From NCBI GenBank assembly GCA_029262675.1, contig JAJCYW010000021.1, positions 1 through 64,000 of the forward strand: a stretch of 64,000 nucleotides of DNA, in the 5' to 3' direction. Below are positions 24,692-34,031 of this stretch, piece after piece (positions within the stretch are counted from its first letter, which is position 1; each line of letters begins with the position of its first letter). The DNA comes from Chloroflexota bacterium (lineage in GTDB: Bacteria; Chloroflexota; Dehalococcoidia; DSTF01; RBG-16-68-14). Position numbers and translations under genes: made by a program. Under the pieces are notes generated by a model that saw only the letters and a list, made by a program, of their open reading frames with translations, was not told where the DNA came from and searched no databases.

Positions 24692-26518
24692 ATGAGCAGC
24701 GAAGTCCTCTATCGACGCTACCGGTCGCGCACCTTCTCCGAACTGGTCGGCCAGGAGGTGGTGGTGCGGACGCTCCGCAACGCCATCGCATCCGACAGGG
24801 TGGCCCACGCTTACCTGTTCGCCGGGCCGCGCGGCACGGGCAAGACATCGGCCGGCCGGCTGCTCGCCAAGGCAGTGAACTGCGACAACCGCACGACCGA
24901 CCCCGACTGCACCACTTGCGCGAGCTGCGTGTCGTACCTGGACGGCAGCGCGCTCGACCTTATCGAGCTGGACGCCGCCAGCAATCGCGGTATCGACGAG
25001 ATCCGCAGCCTGCGGGAGAAGGCGAACTTCGCGCCTTCCGCCGGCACGGATGCCTACAAGGTCTACCTCGTCGACGAAGTACACATGCTGACGGAGCCGG
25101 CGTTCAACGCACTCCTGAAGACGCTTGAAGAGCCGCCGGCGCACGTGATCTTCGTCCTGGCGACGACGGAGACGCACAAGGTGCCGGCGACTGTTGTCTC
25201 GCGCTGCCAGCGCTTCGACTTCCGCCGCATCGCGCTCGACGACGCGGTCGCCAGGTTGAAGTTCATTGCCGGTGCGGAGGGCATCGAAGTTCCGGACGAC
25301 GGGCTGCGCCAGATCGCGCGCACCGCCACCGGCAGCCTGCGGGACGCCATCAACCTGTTGGAGCAGCTCGTCGACTCGTACGGCGAGAAGCTGACGGACG
25401 ACCAAGTGCGCGAAGGCCTAGGCCTAGTCACGGACGCTCGCAGCGGCGAGCTGGCCGCCCACGCCCTGCGCGGTGATCTGGCCGCCGGGCTGGCGGTGAT
25501 CTCATCGGTTCGCGACGACGGGATGGACCTGCGCCAGTTCCAGCGCCAGGTGGTGGCGCAGATGCGAGGGCTGTTGCTGACAAAAGCCGGAGCGCCGCCG
25601 TCCGAGAGCTGGAGTGAGGAACAAATCGGCGCGATGGAGAAGGTCGTCGCGGATGTCGATGCCGGCCGCATCGTCCGCACGTTGCGCACGTTCGGCGAGG
25701 CCGACCTTCGCGCCGACCCGCTCTCGCCGTTACCTTTGGAACTGGCGCTGGCGAGTTCGATACTGGCCGCCGAAGCGCAGGCGCAGCCGCCGGCTGCCGT
25801 GCCGGTTCAGTCACGGCCCCGGCCTGCACCGCCAAAGACGCAACCGGCGAAGACGCCACCGCCTGCGAAGAGTGCGCCTGCGGCAAAGAAGCCAGCGCCG
25901 GACTCGCCGCCGAAGTCGCAGCCCGTCGCGGAACAGGCGAAACCGGCCGCGGCGAAAGGAAAGCCGGCGGGGCCGAATGCGATGGCCGCCGCCAAGAATG
26001 CTGGGAGACAGGTGGAGCCACAAGTGAGCCAGCCGGAACCTGTTGCCGACGATGCCGCTCCTGCGCCTGTAATCGGAAACGGCGCCGCGCCAGCTCCGCT
26101 GCCTGCGTCCGCAGGGCTGGAGGACGTGCGCGACCGCTGGCAGGATATCTACGAGAAGACCCGCGAATTCGAGTTCCGCGCCGGGGCGCTCCTCAATAGC
26201 GGCTGTGGTATCATCGATTCGTCAGAAGACGAGGTCGTTTTCGGCTTCCGGCACGCGATGCTGCTCGATCGGATGGAAGGCGACGGCGGCGAGAATATCC
26301 GAGCGCTCCAGCAGGCCGTCGACGAGGTACTGGGGCCTGGTCGCGCTGTGCGTTGCGTGCTTGACCCGAACGTAGATGTGCAGCGGCCCGAACGTCGAAG
26401 CCGCGGACTGGTGGACACCGCTGAGGAGCTGGTCGGCGAAGCGCTGACGAGCGACGATGCAGGTCAACCGGGCGGTGACAGGGCCGACGACTCGGCCGGG
26501 AGTTCCGACGGGGGCTGA
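24692..26518 (+). CDS. dnaX: DNA polymerase III subunit gamma/tau
   Basis: MSSEVLYRRYRSRTFSELVGQEVVVRTLRNAIASDRVAHAYLFAGPRGTGKTSAGRLLAKAVNC; Pro/Ala/Lys-rich tau linker. Confidence 0.95.
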   Translation: MSSEVLYRRYRSRTFSELVGQEVVVRTLRNAIASDRVAHAYLFAGPRGTGKTSAGRLLAKAVNCDNRTTDPDCTTCASCVSYLDGSALDLIELDAASNRGIDEIRSLREKANFAPSAGTDAYKVYLVDEVHMLTEPAFNALLKTLEEPPAHVIFVLATTETHKVPATVVSRCQRFDFRRIALDDAVARLKFIAGAEGIEVPDDGLRQIARTATGSLRDAINLLEQLVDSYGEKLTDDQVREGLGLVTDARSGELAAHALRGDLAAGLAVISSVRDDGMDLRQFQRQVVAQMRGLLLTKAGAPPSESWSEEQIGAMEKVVADVDAGRIVRTLRTFGEADLRADPLSPLPLELALASSILAAEAQAQPPAAVPVQSRPRPAPPKTQPAKTPPPAKSAPAAKKPAPDSPPKSQPVAEQAKPAAAKGKPAGPNAMAAAKNAGRQVEPQVSQPEPVADDAAPAPVIGNGAAPAPLPASAGLEDVRDRWQDIYEKTREFEFRAGALLNSGCGIIDSSEDEVVFGFRHAMLLDRMEGDGGENIRALQQAVDEVLGPGRAVRCVLDPNVDVQRPERRSRGLVDTAEELVGEALTSDDAGQPGGDRADDSAGSSDGG

Positions 26519-26551
26519 ACCCCGCCGGTCACTGAAGAAGGAGTCTAGTCC

Positions 26552-26863
26552 ATGGGTATGAACCGCGACATGATGGCCCGCCTGCAGCAGATGCAGGAGA
26601 AAGCGCTCGCGGCCCAGGCCGACCTGCAGGCGCAGGTGGTAGAGGGCAGCTCCGGCGGCGGCGCGGTCACAATCTCCATTACGGGCGGACTAACGGTCGA
26701 ATCGCTCAAGATCGAGCCGGAGGTCGTCGACGGGGACGATGTCGATATGCTGGAAGACCTCGTCAAAGCAGCCCTCAACGAGGCGCTACAGAAAGTCCAG
26801 GGGCTGCAGACGCAACAGCTCGCCGGCCTCGCCGGCCAATTCGGAATCAACCTGCCCCAGTAG
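26552..26863 (+). CDS. YbaB/EbfC family nucleoid-associated protein
   Basis: MMARLQQMQEKALAAQADLQAQVVEGSSGGGAVTISITGGLTVESLKIEPEVVD; located between dnaX and recR. Confidence 0.92.
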   Translation: MGMNRDMMARLQQMQEKALAAQADLQAQVVEGSSGGGAVTISITGGLTVESLKIEPEVVDGDDVDMLEDLVKAALNEALQKVQGLQTQQLAGLAGQFGINLPQ

Positions 26864-26874
26864 GCCCCGCGTAC

Positions 26875-27528
26875 GTGGACATTAGGCCTCCCGCTCCTGG
26901 ACGCCTCGCCGGCACGGCCGGTGGCAAGGCCACCAGTACCGCCGCGCCCGTCGCGCGCCTAATCGAGCTCTTCCACAAGTTGCCCGGCATCGGTCCGAAG
27001 AGCGCGCAACGGCTGACGTACTACCTGCTGCGCACGCCGGCCGCTGAGGCGCGGGCGCTCGCGGAGGCGATGATCGACCTCAAGGAGAAGATCGTCCTCT
27101 GCTCGGTCTGCCAGAATGTCACCGAACTGGACCCCTGCGGTATCTGTTCAGATTCCGCGCGGGAGCGGACATCGATCTGCGTCGTCGAGGAGCCGCTGGA
27201 CATCCTAGCGTTGGAGCGCAGCCGCAGCTACCACGGGCTCTACCACGTGTTGCATGGCGTCGTCTCGCCGATGGATGGCGTCGGTCCCGATGACCTAAAG
27301 CTCGATGAGCTGGTGGCGCGATTGCGCGGCGGCGGCGTGCAGGAGGTCATCATGGCCACGAATCCCAACCTGGAGGGTGAGGCGACGGCGATGTACGTGA
27401 GCCGGCTTGTCTCGCCGCTGGGGATTCGTGTCACGCGACTGGCTCGCGGCCTGCCGACGGGGTCCGACCTGGAGTACGCCGACGACGTGACGCTGGCGCG
27501 GGCGCTGGAGTTCCGCCAGGACGTCTAG
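26875..27528 (+). CDS. recR: Recombination protein RecR
   Basis: LIELFHKLPGIGPKSAQRLTYYLL...CSVCQNVTELDPCGICSDSARERTSICVVEEPLDILALE. Confidence 0.95.
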   Translation: MDIRPPAPGRLAGTAGGKATSTAAPVARLIELFHKLPGIGPKSAQRLTYYLLRTPAAEARALAEAMIDLKEKIVLCSVCQNVTELDPCGICSDSARERTSICVVEEPLDILALERSRSYHGLYHVLHGVVSPMDGVGPDDLKLDELVARLRGGGVQEVIMATNPNLEGEATAMYVSRLVSPLGIRVTRLARGLPTGSDLEYADDVTLARALEFRQDV

Positions 27529-27550
27529 CTTCCGGAAGGCGGCCGCGCCG

Positions 27551-28357
27551 ATGGCCAAACCGCACCGTGTCTACAAGTCCTCGGCAATCGTGCTACGCCA
27601 GCGCAGCCTGGGCGATACCGACAAGATCATCACGCTCTACAGCGCTGACTACGGCAAGATCGACGCGGTCGCGAAGGGCGTGCGGCGCACCAAGAGCCGC
27701 TTAGCCGGCAACGTGGAGCCGCTCAGCCACGGGTCCTACATGCTGGCGCGCGGCCGCAACCTGGACATTATCACGCAGGTGCAGAGCATCGAGACGTTTC
27801 AACCGATCCGCGACGACCTTTCGCGCCTGAGCTACGCGCTCTACGCGGCGGAGCTCGTCGACCGCGCGACTGAGGAGCGCGAGGAGAACTTCGCGGTGTA
27901 CAAGCTGCTGCTGGATACGCTCCGGCGGCTATCGACACGCGAAGACATCGATACCGTGATGCGCTATTTCGAGATGGGGCTGCTGGGCCGGCTTGGCTAC
28001 AGGCCCCAGCTAGATCAATGCGTCGTCAAACCTCGCCCGCTGGAGGACGATGAGGCTGTCGTGTGGGCGCCGGCGCTGGGCGGTGTCGTCTGTTCGCAGT
28101 GCCGGCCAGAGAACGTGGCCGTCACTGCGCTGTCGAAGCCGACGATCGTCGGCCTGCGCGCGCTGCAGGGCGATAACTTCACCGAAATTGCGCAGCAGGT
28201 GAGCGGCGCGAATGTGAGCGACGAACTGGAGCGCCACCTGCGCGAGGCGATTCACTTCGCGCTGGATCAGGACATGCGCTCGGCCGCGTTCCTCGACGCC
28301 GTCCGGCGCGGGCCCGGCGCCAGACCAGTGCGCCCGCCCCGCACTGGCACACGCTAG
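27551..28357 (+). CDS. recO: DNA repair protein RecO
   Basis: YKSSAIVLRQRSLGDTDKIITLYSADYGKIDAVAKGVRRTKSRLAGNVEPLSHGSYML. Confidence 0.92.
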   Translation: MAKPHRVYKSSAIVLRQRSLGDTDKIITLYSADYGKIDAVAKGVRRTKSRLAGNVEPLSHGSYMLARGRNLDIITQVQSIETFQPIRDDLSRLSYALYAAELVDRATEEREENFAVYKLLLDTLRRLSTREDIDTVMRYFEMGLLGRLGYRPQLDQCVVKPRPLEDDEAVVWAPALGGVVCSQCRPENVAVTALSKPTIVGLRALQGDNFTEIAQQVSGANVSDELERHLREAIHFALDQDMRSAAFLDAVRRGPGARPVRPPRTGTR

Positions 28358-28381
28358 GCGCGGGGGCTATACTTAGCCCCC

Positions 28382-28798
28382 ATGCCGCTCTACGAGTACT
28401 ATTGCGAGAACTGCGACGGCATCTTTGAGATGCTACGCCCGATCGCACGAGCCGCAGAATCCGCGCCCTGCGTGGTCTGCGAGAGGACTGGCGAGCGCAT
28501 CATGCCGACGAGCATCGCCGCGTTCACGCTTCGGGATGGCTACCCGCGCAAGCTGCCGGACAGAGGCACCTACTGGCACCTGGGCAAAGAGGTGAAGTCT
28601 CGCAATAAGGGCCGCTTCAAGCCGTTCCAGCACCCGGAACTTGACAAGCCCGTGCCGCGTCGAAGGCCGTCCAAGGGCGAGAAGCAGGTGGCGGATGAAA
28701 AGCGGCAGGAGCGCCGTAAGGAAGCCGGAAAGATGGCGGCTTCCGGCGTCCGGCCTGCGGAGCGTCACCTACCACGGAAGCTGCGCAACAAGAAGTAG
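28382..28798 (+). CDS. FmdB-family zinc-ribbon protein with long basic tail
   Basis: MPLYEYYCENCDGIFEMLRPIARAAESAPCVVC...; Lys/Arg-rich C-terminus. Confidence 0.85.
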   Translation: MPLYEYYCENCDGIFEMLRPIARAAESAPCVVCERTGERIMPTSIAAFTLRDGYPRKLPDRGTYWHLGKEVKSRNKGRFKPFQHPELDKPVPRRRPSKGEKQVADEKRQERRKEAGKMAASGVRPAERHLPRKLRNKK

Positions 28799-28800
28799 CC

Positions 28801-28860
28801 CCCGACCCGCTGGTCGGGCGACCGCTGGTCGGGTGGACCACCGGTCGGCCCACCGCTCGG
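28801..28860. terminator. Nested hairpin cluster between convergent genes
   Basis: CCCGACC-cgct-GGTCGGG (28801-28818), CGACC-gct-GGTCG, GGTGG-a-CCACC in succession. Confidence 0.45.
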
Positions 28861-28919
28861 CGGGCAGCCTCGTCAGCGCAATCAGTCTCGTCGTACGGGC
28901 CTAACGCCGATGGCGCATT

Positions 28920-29219
28920 CTAGCCCATCTTCGGGAGCGTCGGGTCCTGTTTCGGGACCGGCCCGTCCAGGTTGTACTGCTTCACGAGGTTGTCGAACGA
29001 GAGGTCCGGGTTGGACGCGTCGATCATCTTGTCGTACTTCGGGTCCAACTGCTCCAACTTGGTCTTCATCGAGAGGTGGACCGCGAAGCTGCTCATCACA
29101 CGGTGGATGTCGGTGCCCTCGCAGGTAGGGCAGCGCGGCTGCGCCTTGGAGTTGATGTTGCGCACTAGGACGCCGACGACTTTCTTGCAGTCCATGCACG
29201 CGTATTCGTAGATCGGCAC
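28920..29219 (-). CDS. FmdB-family zinc-ribbon protein
   Basis: VPIYEYACMDCKKVVGVLVRNINSKAQPRCPTCEGTDIHRVMSSFAVH; GGAGG SD upstream of GTG 29219. Confidence 0.85.
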   Translation of the reverse strand: MPIYEYACMDCKKVVGVLVRNINSKAQPRCPTCEGTDIHRVMSSFAVHLSMKTKLEQLDPKYDKMIDASNPDLSFDNLVKQYNLDGPVPKQDPTLPKMG

Positions 29220-29280
29220 AGGTACCTCCGCTGGCAGTATACGGCTCGCAGACTCCTGCGAGCTTCGGGCTCTCAAAGTC

Positions 29281-29301
29281 CCGCGAGCTCTGGGCTCGCG
29301 G
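29281..29301 (-). terminator. Hairpin downstream of polyprenyl synthetase
   Basis: CCGCGAGC-tctgg-GCTCGCGG 8-bp perfect stem, just past the stop at 29314 on the minus strand. Confidence 0.4.
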
Positions 29302-29313
29302 AGCCTGCGAGCG

Positions 29314-30282
29314 TTACGACCTGCGTTGGATAACGTGGTCGGCGATTTCGGCCAACGAGGCGCGGTTGGCGGTGTCGGGCAACTGCTCGAGCGCGGCGAT
29401 GGCGCGGTCGCGAAAGTCCCTGGCGACCGCGTGGGACTCCTCGAGGATAGAGGTGTCCTGGATCATCAGGATTGCCTGCGCCAGGAGCTCCTTGCCGTTC
29501 TGCTTGTCAGCGAAGAGCTTCTTGACCGGATTGTCGTCCGGGTGGCGCTCCATCAGCAGCAAGGAGGGCAGCGTCAGTGTTCCAGACATCAGGTCGCTCC
29601 CGGTCGGTTTGCCCAACTCGGTCTCGTCGCCCTCGAAATCGAGGATGTCGTCGACGATCTGGAACGTCATGCCCAGGTTCTCGCCGTAGTCGTGCAGCGC
29701 CTTCGTCCATTCTTCCGAAGCGCCAGCCACCTTGGCGCCGCCTTCTGCCGAGGTGGCGAAGAGCGACGCCGTCTTGCCCGCGATGCGGTGGAAGTACTGC
29801 ATGGTGTCCTGGCCGTACTCGTAGGCCGTCATGTCCTGCGTCAGCTCGCCGCCGGCCATTGCCAGCAGCGTTCGAGTGAAGAGCTTGACGACATCGATGC
29901 TCTCCGTGCGGCAGATCAAGTCTGCCGCGTGAGCGAACATGTAGTCGCCGAGCATGACGGAGCTGGCGTTGTGGTAGCGGGAGTTCACCGTCGGTTGGCC
30001 GCGGCGGGTATCGGAGTCGTCGATTACGTCGTCGTGGACGAGCGTGGCGGTGTGGAGCAGTTCAATTGACGCCGCGAGCGGAACCAAGTGGTGCGGGCGG
30101 TGCTCGCCGAACCGTCCGGCAAGCAGGGCGATCGTCGGCCGCAGGCGCTTGCCGCTCGCCGAGAGCACCATCTCCAGCATCCGCTGGACTTCCGGGATCT
30201 CCGAGCGCGTTACCTCAGAGATCGCCTGTTCCACCTGCTCCAACTCCTGCTGAACGGGTTTGTGAATTGAGGCCACGCTCAT
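29314..30282 (-). CDS. Polyprenyl diphosphate synthase family protein
   Basis: TLVHDDVIDDSDTRRGQPTVN (first Asp-rich motif) and FQIVDDILDFEGD (second). Confidence 0.93.
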   Translation of the reverse strand: MSVASIHKPVQQELEQVEQAISEVTRSEIPEVQRMLEMVLSASGKRLRPTIALLAGRFGEHRPHHLVPLAASIELLHTATLVHDDVIDDSDTRRGQPTVNSRYHNASSVMLGDYMFAHAADLICRTESIDVVKLFTRTLLAMAGGELTQDMTAYEYGQDTMQYFHRIAGKTASLFATSAEGGAKVAGASEEWTKALHDYGENLGMTFQIVDDILDFEGDETELGKPTGSDLMSGTLTLPSLLLMERHPDDNPVKKLFADKQNGKELLAQAILMIQDTSILEESHAVARDFRDRAIAALEQLPDTANRASLAEIADHVIQRRS

Positions 30283-31172
30283 GGCGCGCTCCTCTCAGTT
30301 CTTGTTGGCGCGGCGGTTCCCTTGGCCACCGCAGCTCGTGCTTCCGAGCCTGTCGGTCTACACCCAACGGCTGATACCGGCGTCAGTAGCCGGAGAGCCG
30401 TATCCGTCGTCGCCGCCGCTACCGTCTCTGGACGCTCGTTGCGAAGCGCGGCGACCGCCTGGACGGCTTCGCCGACGTACGCCGGCTCGTTGCGCTTGCC
30501 GCGCTTCGACTGCGGCGCGCCGTAAGGGCTATCCGTCTCCACTACCATACTAGCGAGCGGGAGCTCTTTCGCAACGTCTTGGAGTGCCTGTGCCTTCGGG
30601 TGCGTGACCGAAGTGTGGATGGATATCACGAAGCCGAGCTCGACGAAGCGCTGCGCCAGCGCCAAGTCGCCGCTGAAGTAGTGCATCACGCCCAGCGGTC
30701 GTCCGTCCGGCAGGCGATGTCCGTGGAGGTTCGCCCAGGTCTCGATAAGGGGGAAGAGCGTATCGACGGCGTCGCGACAGTGGACGGCGACGGGCTTCGC
30801 GACCTCAACGGCCGTCCGGAGCTGGCGTTCGAAGACCGCGACCTGTTCGGCCTGCGGCGAATAGTTGCGGTAGAAGTCGAGGCCGATCTCGCCGACGGCG
30901 GCGACCTGTGGCAGGGAGGCGAGGCCGGCCAGCGCGGCCAACGAAGGGGCGTCTATGCTCCCGGCGTCGTGCGGGTGGCAGCCGGCGGCGGCGAAGACGC
31001 CGGGTTCCGCTTCCGCAAGCGCGACTGCGCTCCTCGAGTTTTCGAGATCCGTGCCGAGAACGAGCATCCCCTCCAGGCCGGCGTCGCGGGCGCGCTGAAC
31101 CGCTGCGCCGCGGTCGCCGTCGAATTGCGACATCTGGATGTGGGTGTGGCTATCGAAGAGGCGCAGGGTCAC
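30279..31172 (-). CDS. tatD: TatD family DNase
   Basis: LFDSHTHIQMSQFDGDR...AVGEIGLDFYRNYSPQAEQVAVFERQL...VVETDSPYGAPQSKRGKRNEPAYV. Confidence 0.93.
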   Translation of the reverse strand: MTLRLFDSHTHIQMSQFDGDRGAAVQRARDAGLEGMLVLGTDLENSRSAVALAEAEPGVFAAAGCHPHDAGSIDAPSLAALAGLASLPQVAAVGEIGLDFYRNYSPQAEQVAVFERQLRTAVEVAKPVAVHCRDAVDTLFPLIETWANLHGHRLPDGRPLGVMHYFSGDLALAQRFVELGFVISIHTSVTHPKAQALQDVAKELPLASMVVETDSPYGAPQSKRGKRNEPAYVGEAVQAVAALRNERPETVAAATTDTALRLLTPVSAVGCRPTGSEARAAVAKGTAAPTRTERSAP

Positions 31173-32851
31173 GATGCCAGTCGCTCCTCCTCGTTTTCGA
31201 CGATGTCTGGCTCCAGCTTGGCGTACAGCGGCTGTGGCTCAACCAGCGCGTGACCGGCGTCCAGCCGCTCCAGCGCCCAGCCCGCGTCGGTGAGCGGCGT
31301 GCTGTAGCCGAGGTATTCGTGCAAGCGCTGGCAGGTGAAGGGCAGGAACGGCGAGAACGCGATCTTGAGACCGTTGATCGCGCACAACACCGTGTAGAGG
31401 CTGCGGCCCGCCGCGGCCCGGTCCTCTTTGAGCGCCTTCCAGGGCGCCGTTTCGTCCAGGAACTTGTTCGCCTCCTGGGCAAGACTCATCGCCGTCCCCA
31501 GAGCGGCGCGGAAGTGACAGGCGTCCAACTGCGCCCCTGCCTCCTCCAGGCCGGCCTCCACGCGCGCCAGGAGCGCTTCGGCGCGGGCGTCCAGCTCCCC
31601 TGGGTCGGGAACCGCGCCATCGAAGTTGCGATGTGTCATCGTCAGCGTACGGTTGACCAGGTTGCCCCAGGTAGCGACGAGTTCGTTGTTGTTGCGCGCG
31701 ACGAAGTCCCGCCACGTGAAGTCGGAGTCGGACGTCTCCGGCATCGTGGCGCAGAGGTAGTAGCGGACGGCGTCGGGGTCGTAGCGGCCGATCAGGTCGT
31801 TGATCCAGATAGCGCTGTTGCGGCTGGCAGAGGCCTTCTCGCCGGCAACGTTACTGTAGTGGTTGGCGGGCACGTCGTGGGGCAGGTTGAGCAGCTGGCC
31901 GTCCGTGTTGCCATAGGCCATGATCGTCACCGGCAGGCTCAGGGCGTGGAAGAAGATGTTGTCCTTGCCGACGAAGTAGTAGCTCCGGCAGGCCGGATCC
32001 TGCCAAAACTCTCGCCAGGCCTCCGGTTCGCCGCGATTCTGCGCCCACTCCTTGGCGGCGGATAGGTAGCCGAGCACGTTCTCGAACCAGACGTAGATGC
32101 TCTTGCCCGGCCCTAGCTCGTCGCTGGGCACGGGCACACCCCAGGTCAAGTCGCGCGTTATGGCGCGGTCTTTGAGACCCTCGTTGATGATTCCGAGGCT
32201 GAAGTTAACCACGTGCTTGCGCCAGTGGGACTGCTGAGAGATCCAATCGCGCAGCCTGTCTCCGTAGGCGCTCAGTCGCAGGAAGAAGTGGTCTGACTCG
32301 CGCGGCTCTGGAGTAGCACCGCAGAGCTTGCAGCCAGGGTCCACCAGCTCCAAGGCATCTAATGCCCGGCTGCAGCTCTCGCACTCGTCGCCGCGGGCGC
32401 GGTCGGAGCCGCAGTGGGGACAGGTACCCTCCACGTAGCGGTCCGGCAGGAAGCGCTCGTCGTTAGGGCAGTAGAGCAGCGTCATCGTCTTCATGAAGAT
32501 GTCACCGTTCTCCAGCAGTTTGGCGAAGATGGCTTGGATCGTCTCGCGGTGGTTGTCCGTGCCCGTCGTCGTGTACGTGTCCATCGTGATGCCGAGCCAA
32601 TCGAGCGACTTCAGGAAGCTCTGGTGGAACTCGTCGACCACGTCCTGCGGCGAGCGGCCCTCCTGCTCAGCTCGCACGGTGACGGGGGTGCCAAACGTGT
32701 CGCTGCCGGAGACCATCAGCACACGGTCGCCGCGCTGGCGGTGGTAGCGGGCGAGGCAGTCGGCGGGCAGGAAGCTGCCGACCATCTGCCCCTGATGCAG
32801 CGGCCCGTTGGCGTACGGCCAAGCCACCCCGATGAAGATCTTCTCAGACAT
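31169..32851 (-). CDS. metG: Methionyl-tRNA synthetase (divergent HIGH and KMSKS motifs)
   Basis: MSEKIFIGVAWPYANGPLHQGQMVGSFLPADCLARYHR...; two CxxC zinc knuckles; VAGEKASASRNSAIW. Confidence 0.9.
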   Translation of the reverse strand: MSEKIFIGVAWPYANGPLHQGQMVGSFLPADCLARYHRQRGDRVLMVSGSDTFGTPVTVRAEQEGRSPQDVVDEFHQSFLKSLDWLGITMDTYTTTGTDNHRETIQAIFAKLLENGDIFMKTMTLLYCPNDERFLPDRYVEGTCPHCGSDRARGDECESCSRALDALELVDPGCKLCGATPEPRESDHFFLRLSAYGDRLRDWISQQSHWRKHVVNFSLGIINEGLKDRAITRDLTWGVPVPSDELGPGKSIYVWFENVLGYLSAAKEWAQNRGEPEAWREFWQDPACRSYYFVGKDNIFFHALSLPVTIMAYGNTDGQLLNLPHDVPANHYSNVAGEKASASRNSAIWINDLIGRYDPDAVRYYLCATMPETSDSDFTWRDFVARNNNELVATWGNLVNRTLTMTHRNFDGAVPDPGELDARAEALLARVEAGLEEAGAQLDACHFRAALGTAMSLAQEANKFLDETAPWKALKEDRAAAGRSLYTVLCAINGLKIAFSPFLPFTCQRLHEYLGYSTPLTDAGWALERLDAGHALVEPQPLYAKLEPDIVENEEERLAS

Positions 32852-32912
32852 AAAACACCTACGTTAGCGGCGCCGTCATTCTAGCACGGAGCGTAGGCTG
32901 GAGACAGACGGA

Positions 32913-33764
32913 CTACGCGTCGCCGGCCTCGTGGGCGTCGCCCGTCAGCGCCAACCAGCGGGCGTAGACCCGGCTTCTCGGAACGCCGGAGCGATCGGTG
33001 ACTTGGCGGACGGCCTCACGGGCGCGGACGCCCTGAAGCCTGAGGGCGCGTAGCTCCTCATCGACGTCTACGGCGGGAGCGTCACGCGGCGGTCCGCCGA
33101 CGCCTGCGCCCTCGACGACGAGCGTGAATTCGCCGCGGGGCTCGCTGAATCGTTCTTGCGCTTCCGAGAGTGTGCCACGGTAGATCTCCTCATGGAGCTT
33201 TGTCATCTCGCGGCAGACGGCGACACGGCGGTCCCCAAACGCTTCGGTTAGGTCCACAAGGGCGGCCCGGATACGATGTGGTGACTCAAACATTACGATC
33301 GTTTCTGGAAGCGAAGAGGCTTCCCGAAGCAGCTTGCGTCTCTGCGCGGGCTGGCGGGGCAGGAAGCCGAGGTAGTGGAAGCGACGTGTCGGCAGCCCGC
33401 ACGCCGAGAGCGCCGCGGCCAGGGCGGACGCGCCGGGTATGGGCACGACATCGTGGCCGGCCTCGGCGGCGGCAGCGACGAGGTGGACACCGGGGTCGCT
33501 AATGGCAGGCGTACCGGCTTCCGAGACGAGGGCGATATCGCCGTCAGACAGCGCCGCCAAGAGTTGCGGCGTGCGGCGCGCGCGGCCTTGTTCTGTGTAG
33601 CTGACGATCTTCGGCGCGCGGATTTCGTGGTGGCTGAGCAACTTGCGGACCGTGCGCGTATCCTCGGCGGCGATCATCGACACCTCGCCGAGCACGCGCA
33701 AGGCTCGCAGCGTGATATCCTCCAGGTTTCCGATAGGGGTGGCGACAACGTAGAGGATACCCAT
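32913..33764 (-). CDS. rsmI: 16S rRNA (cytidine(1402)-2'-O)-methyltransferase
   Basis: MGILYVVATPIGNLEDITLRALRVLGEVSMIAAEDTRTVRKLLSHHEI...SEAGTPAISDPG. Confidence 0.93.
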   Translation of the reverse strand: MGILYVVATPIGNLEDITLRALRVLGEVSMIAAEDTRTVRKLLSHHEIRAPKIVSYTEQGRARRTPQLLAALSDGDIALVSEAGTPAISDPGVHLVAAAAEAGHDVVPIPGASALAAALSACGLPTRRFHYLGFLPRQPAQRRKLLREASSLPETIVMFESPHRIRAALVDLTEAFGDRRVAVCREMTKLHEEIYRGTLSEAQERFSEPRGEFTLVVEGAGVGGPPRDAPAVDVDEELRALRLQGVRAREAVRQVTDRSGVPRSRVYARWLALTGDAHEAGDA

Positions 33765-34031
33765 CTGCTTCACATTCTCGTTTACATAACCCTAAACCAT
33801 GTCTGGGGATTAGCCACGCGTCTATCTCTTTATACAATTTTCAGCGATTCATAGCCAGATCCATTGACGTGAACGGCAGGGTTCTGTTAGAGTGCTTTCA
33901 ATAAGTTACACGCCTCACAAGACTTGCAACTGTGAAATCACTGGAAACGACGTTCGATTGCTGGCAGATAGCTTCCGCTGGCCTCGATCCGCATATCTGA
34001 GGGCGGGCGGGGACCGGCGGTTGAGGAGGAG

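Noticed and set aside
25770-26040. Possible programmed frameshift giving DnaX gamma
   Set aside because: No A-rich slippery heptamer with downstream hairpin found by eye in the linker.
30908-32065. 385-aa plus-strand ORF across tatD/metG
   Set aside because: Shadow ORF opposite unambiguous TatD and MetRS coding sequence.
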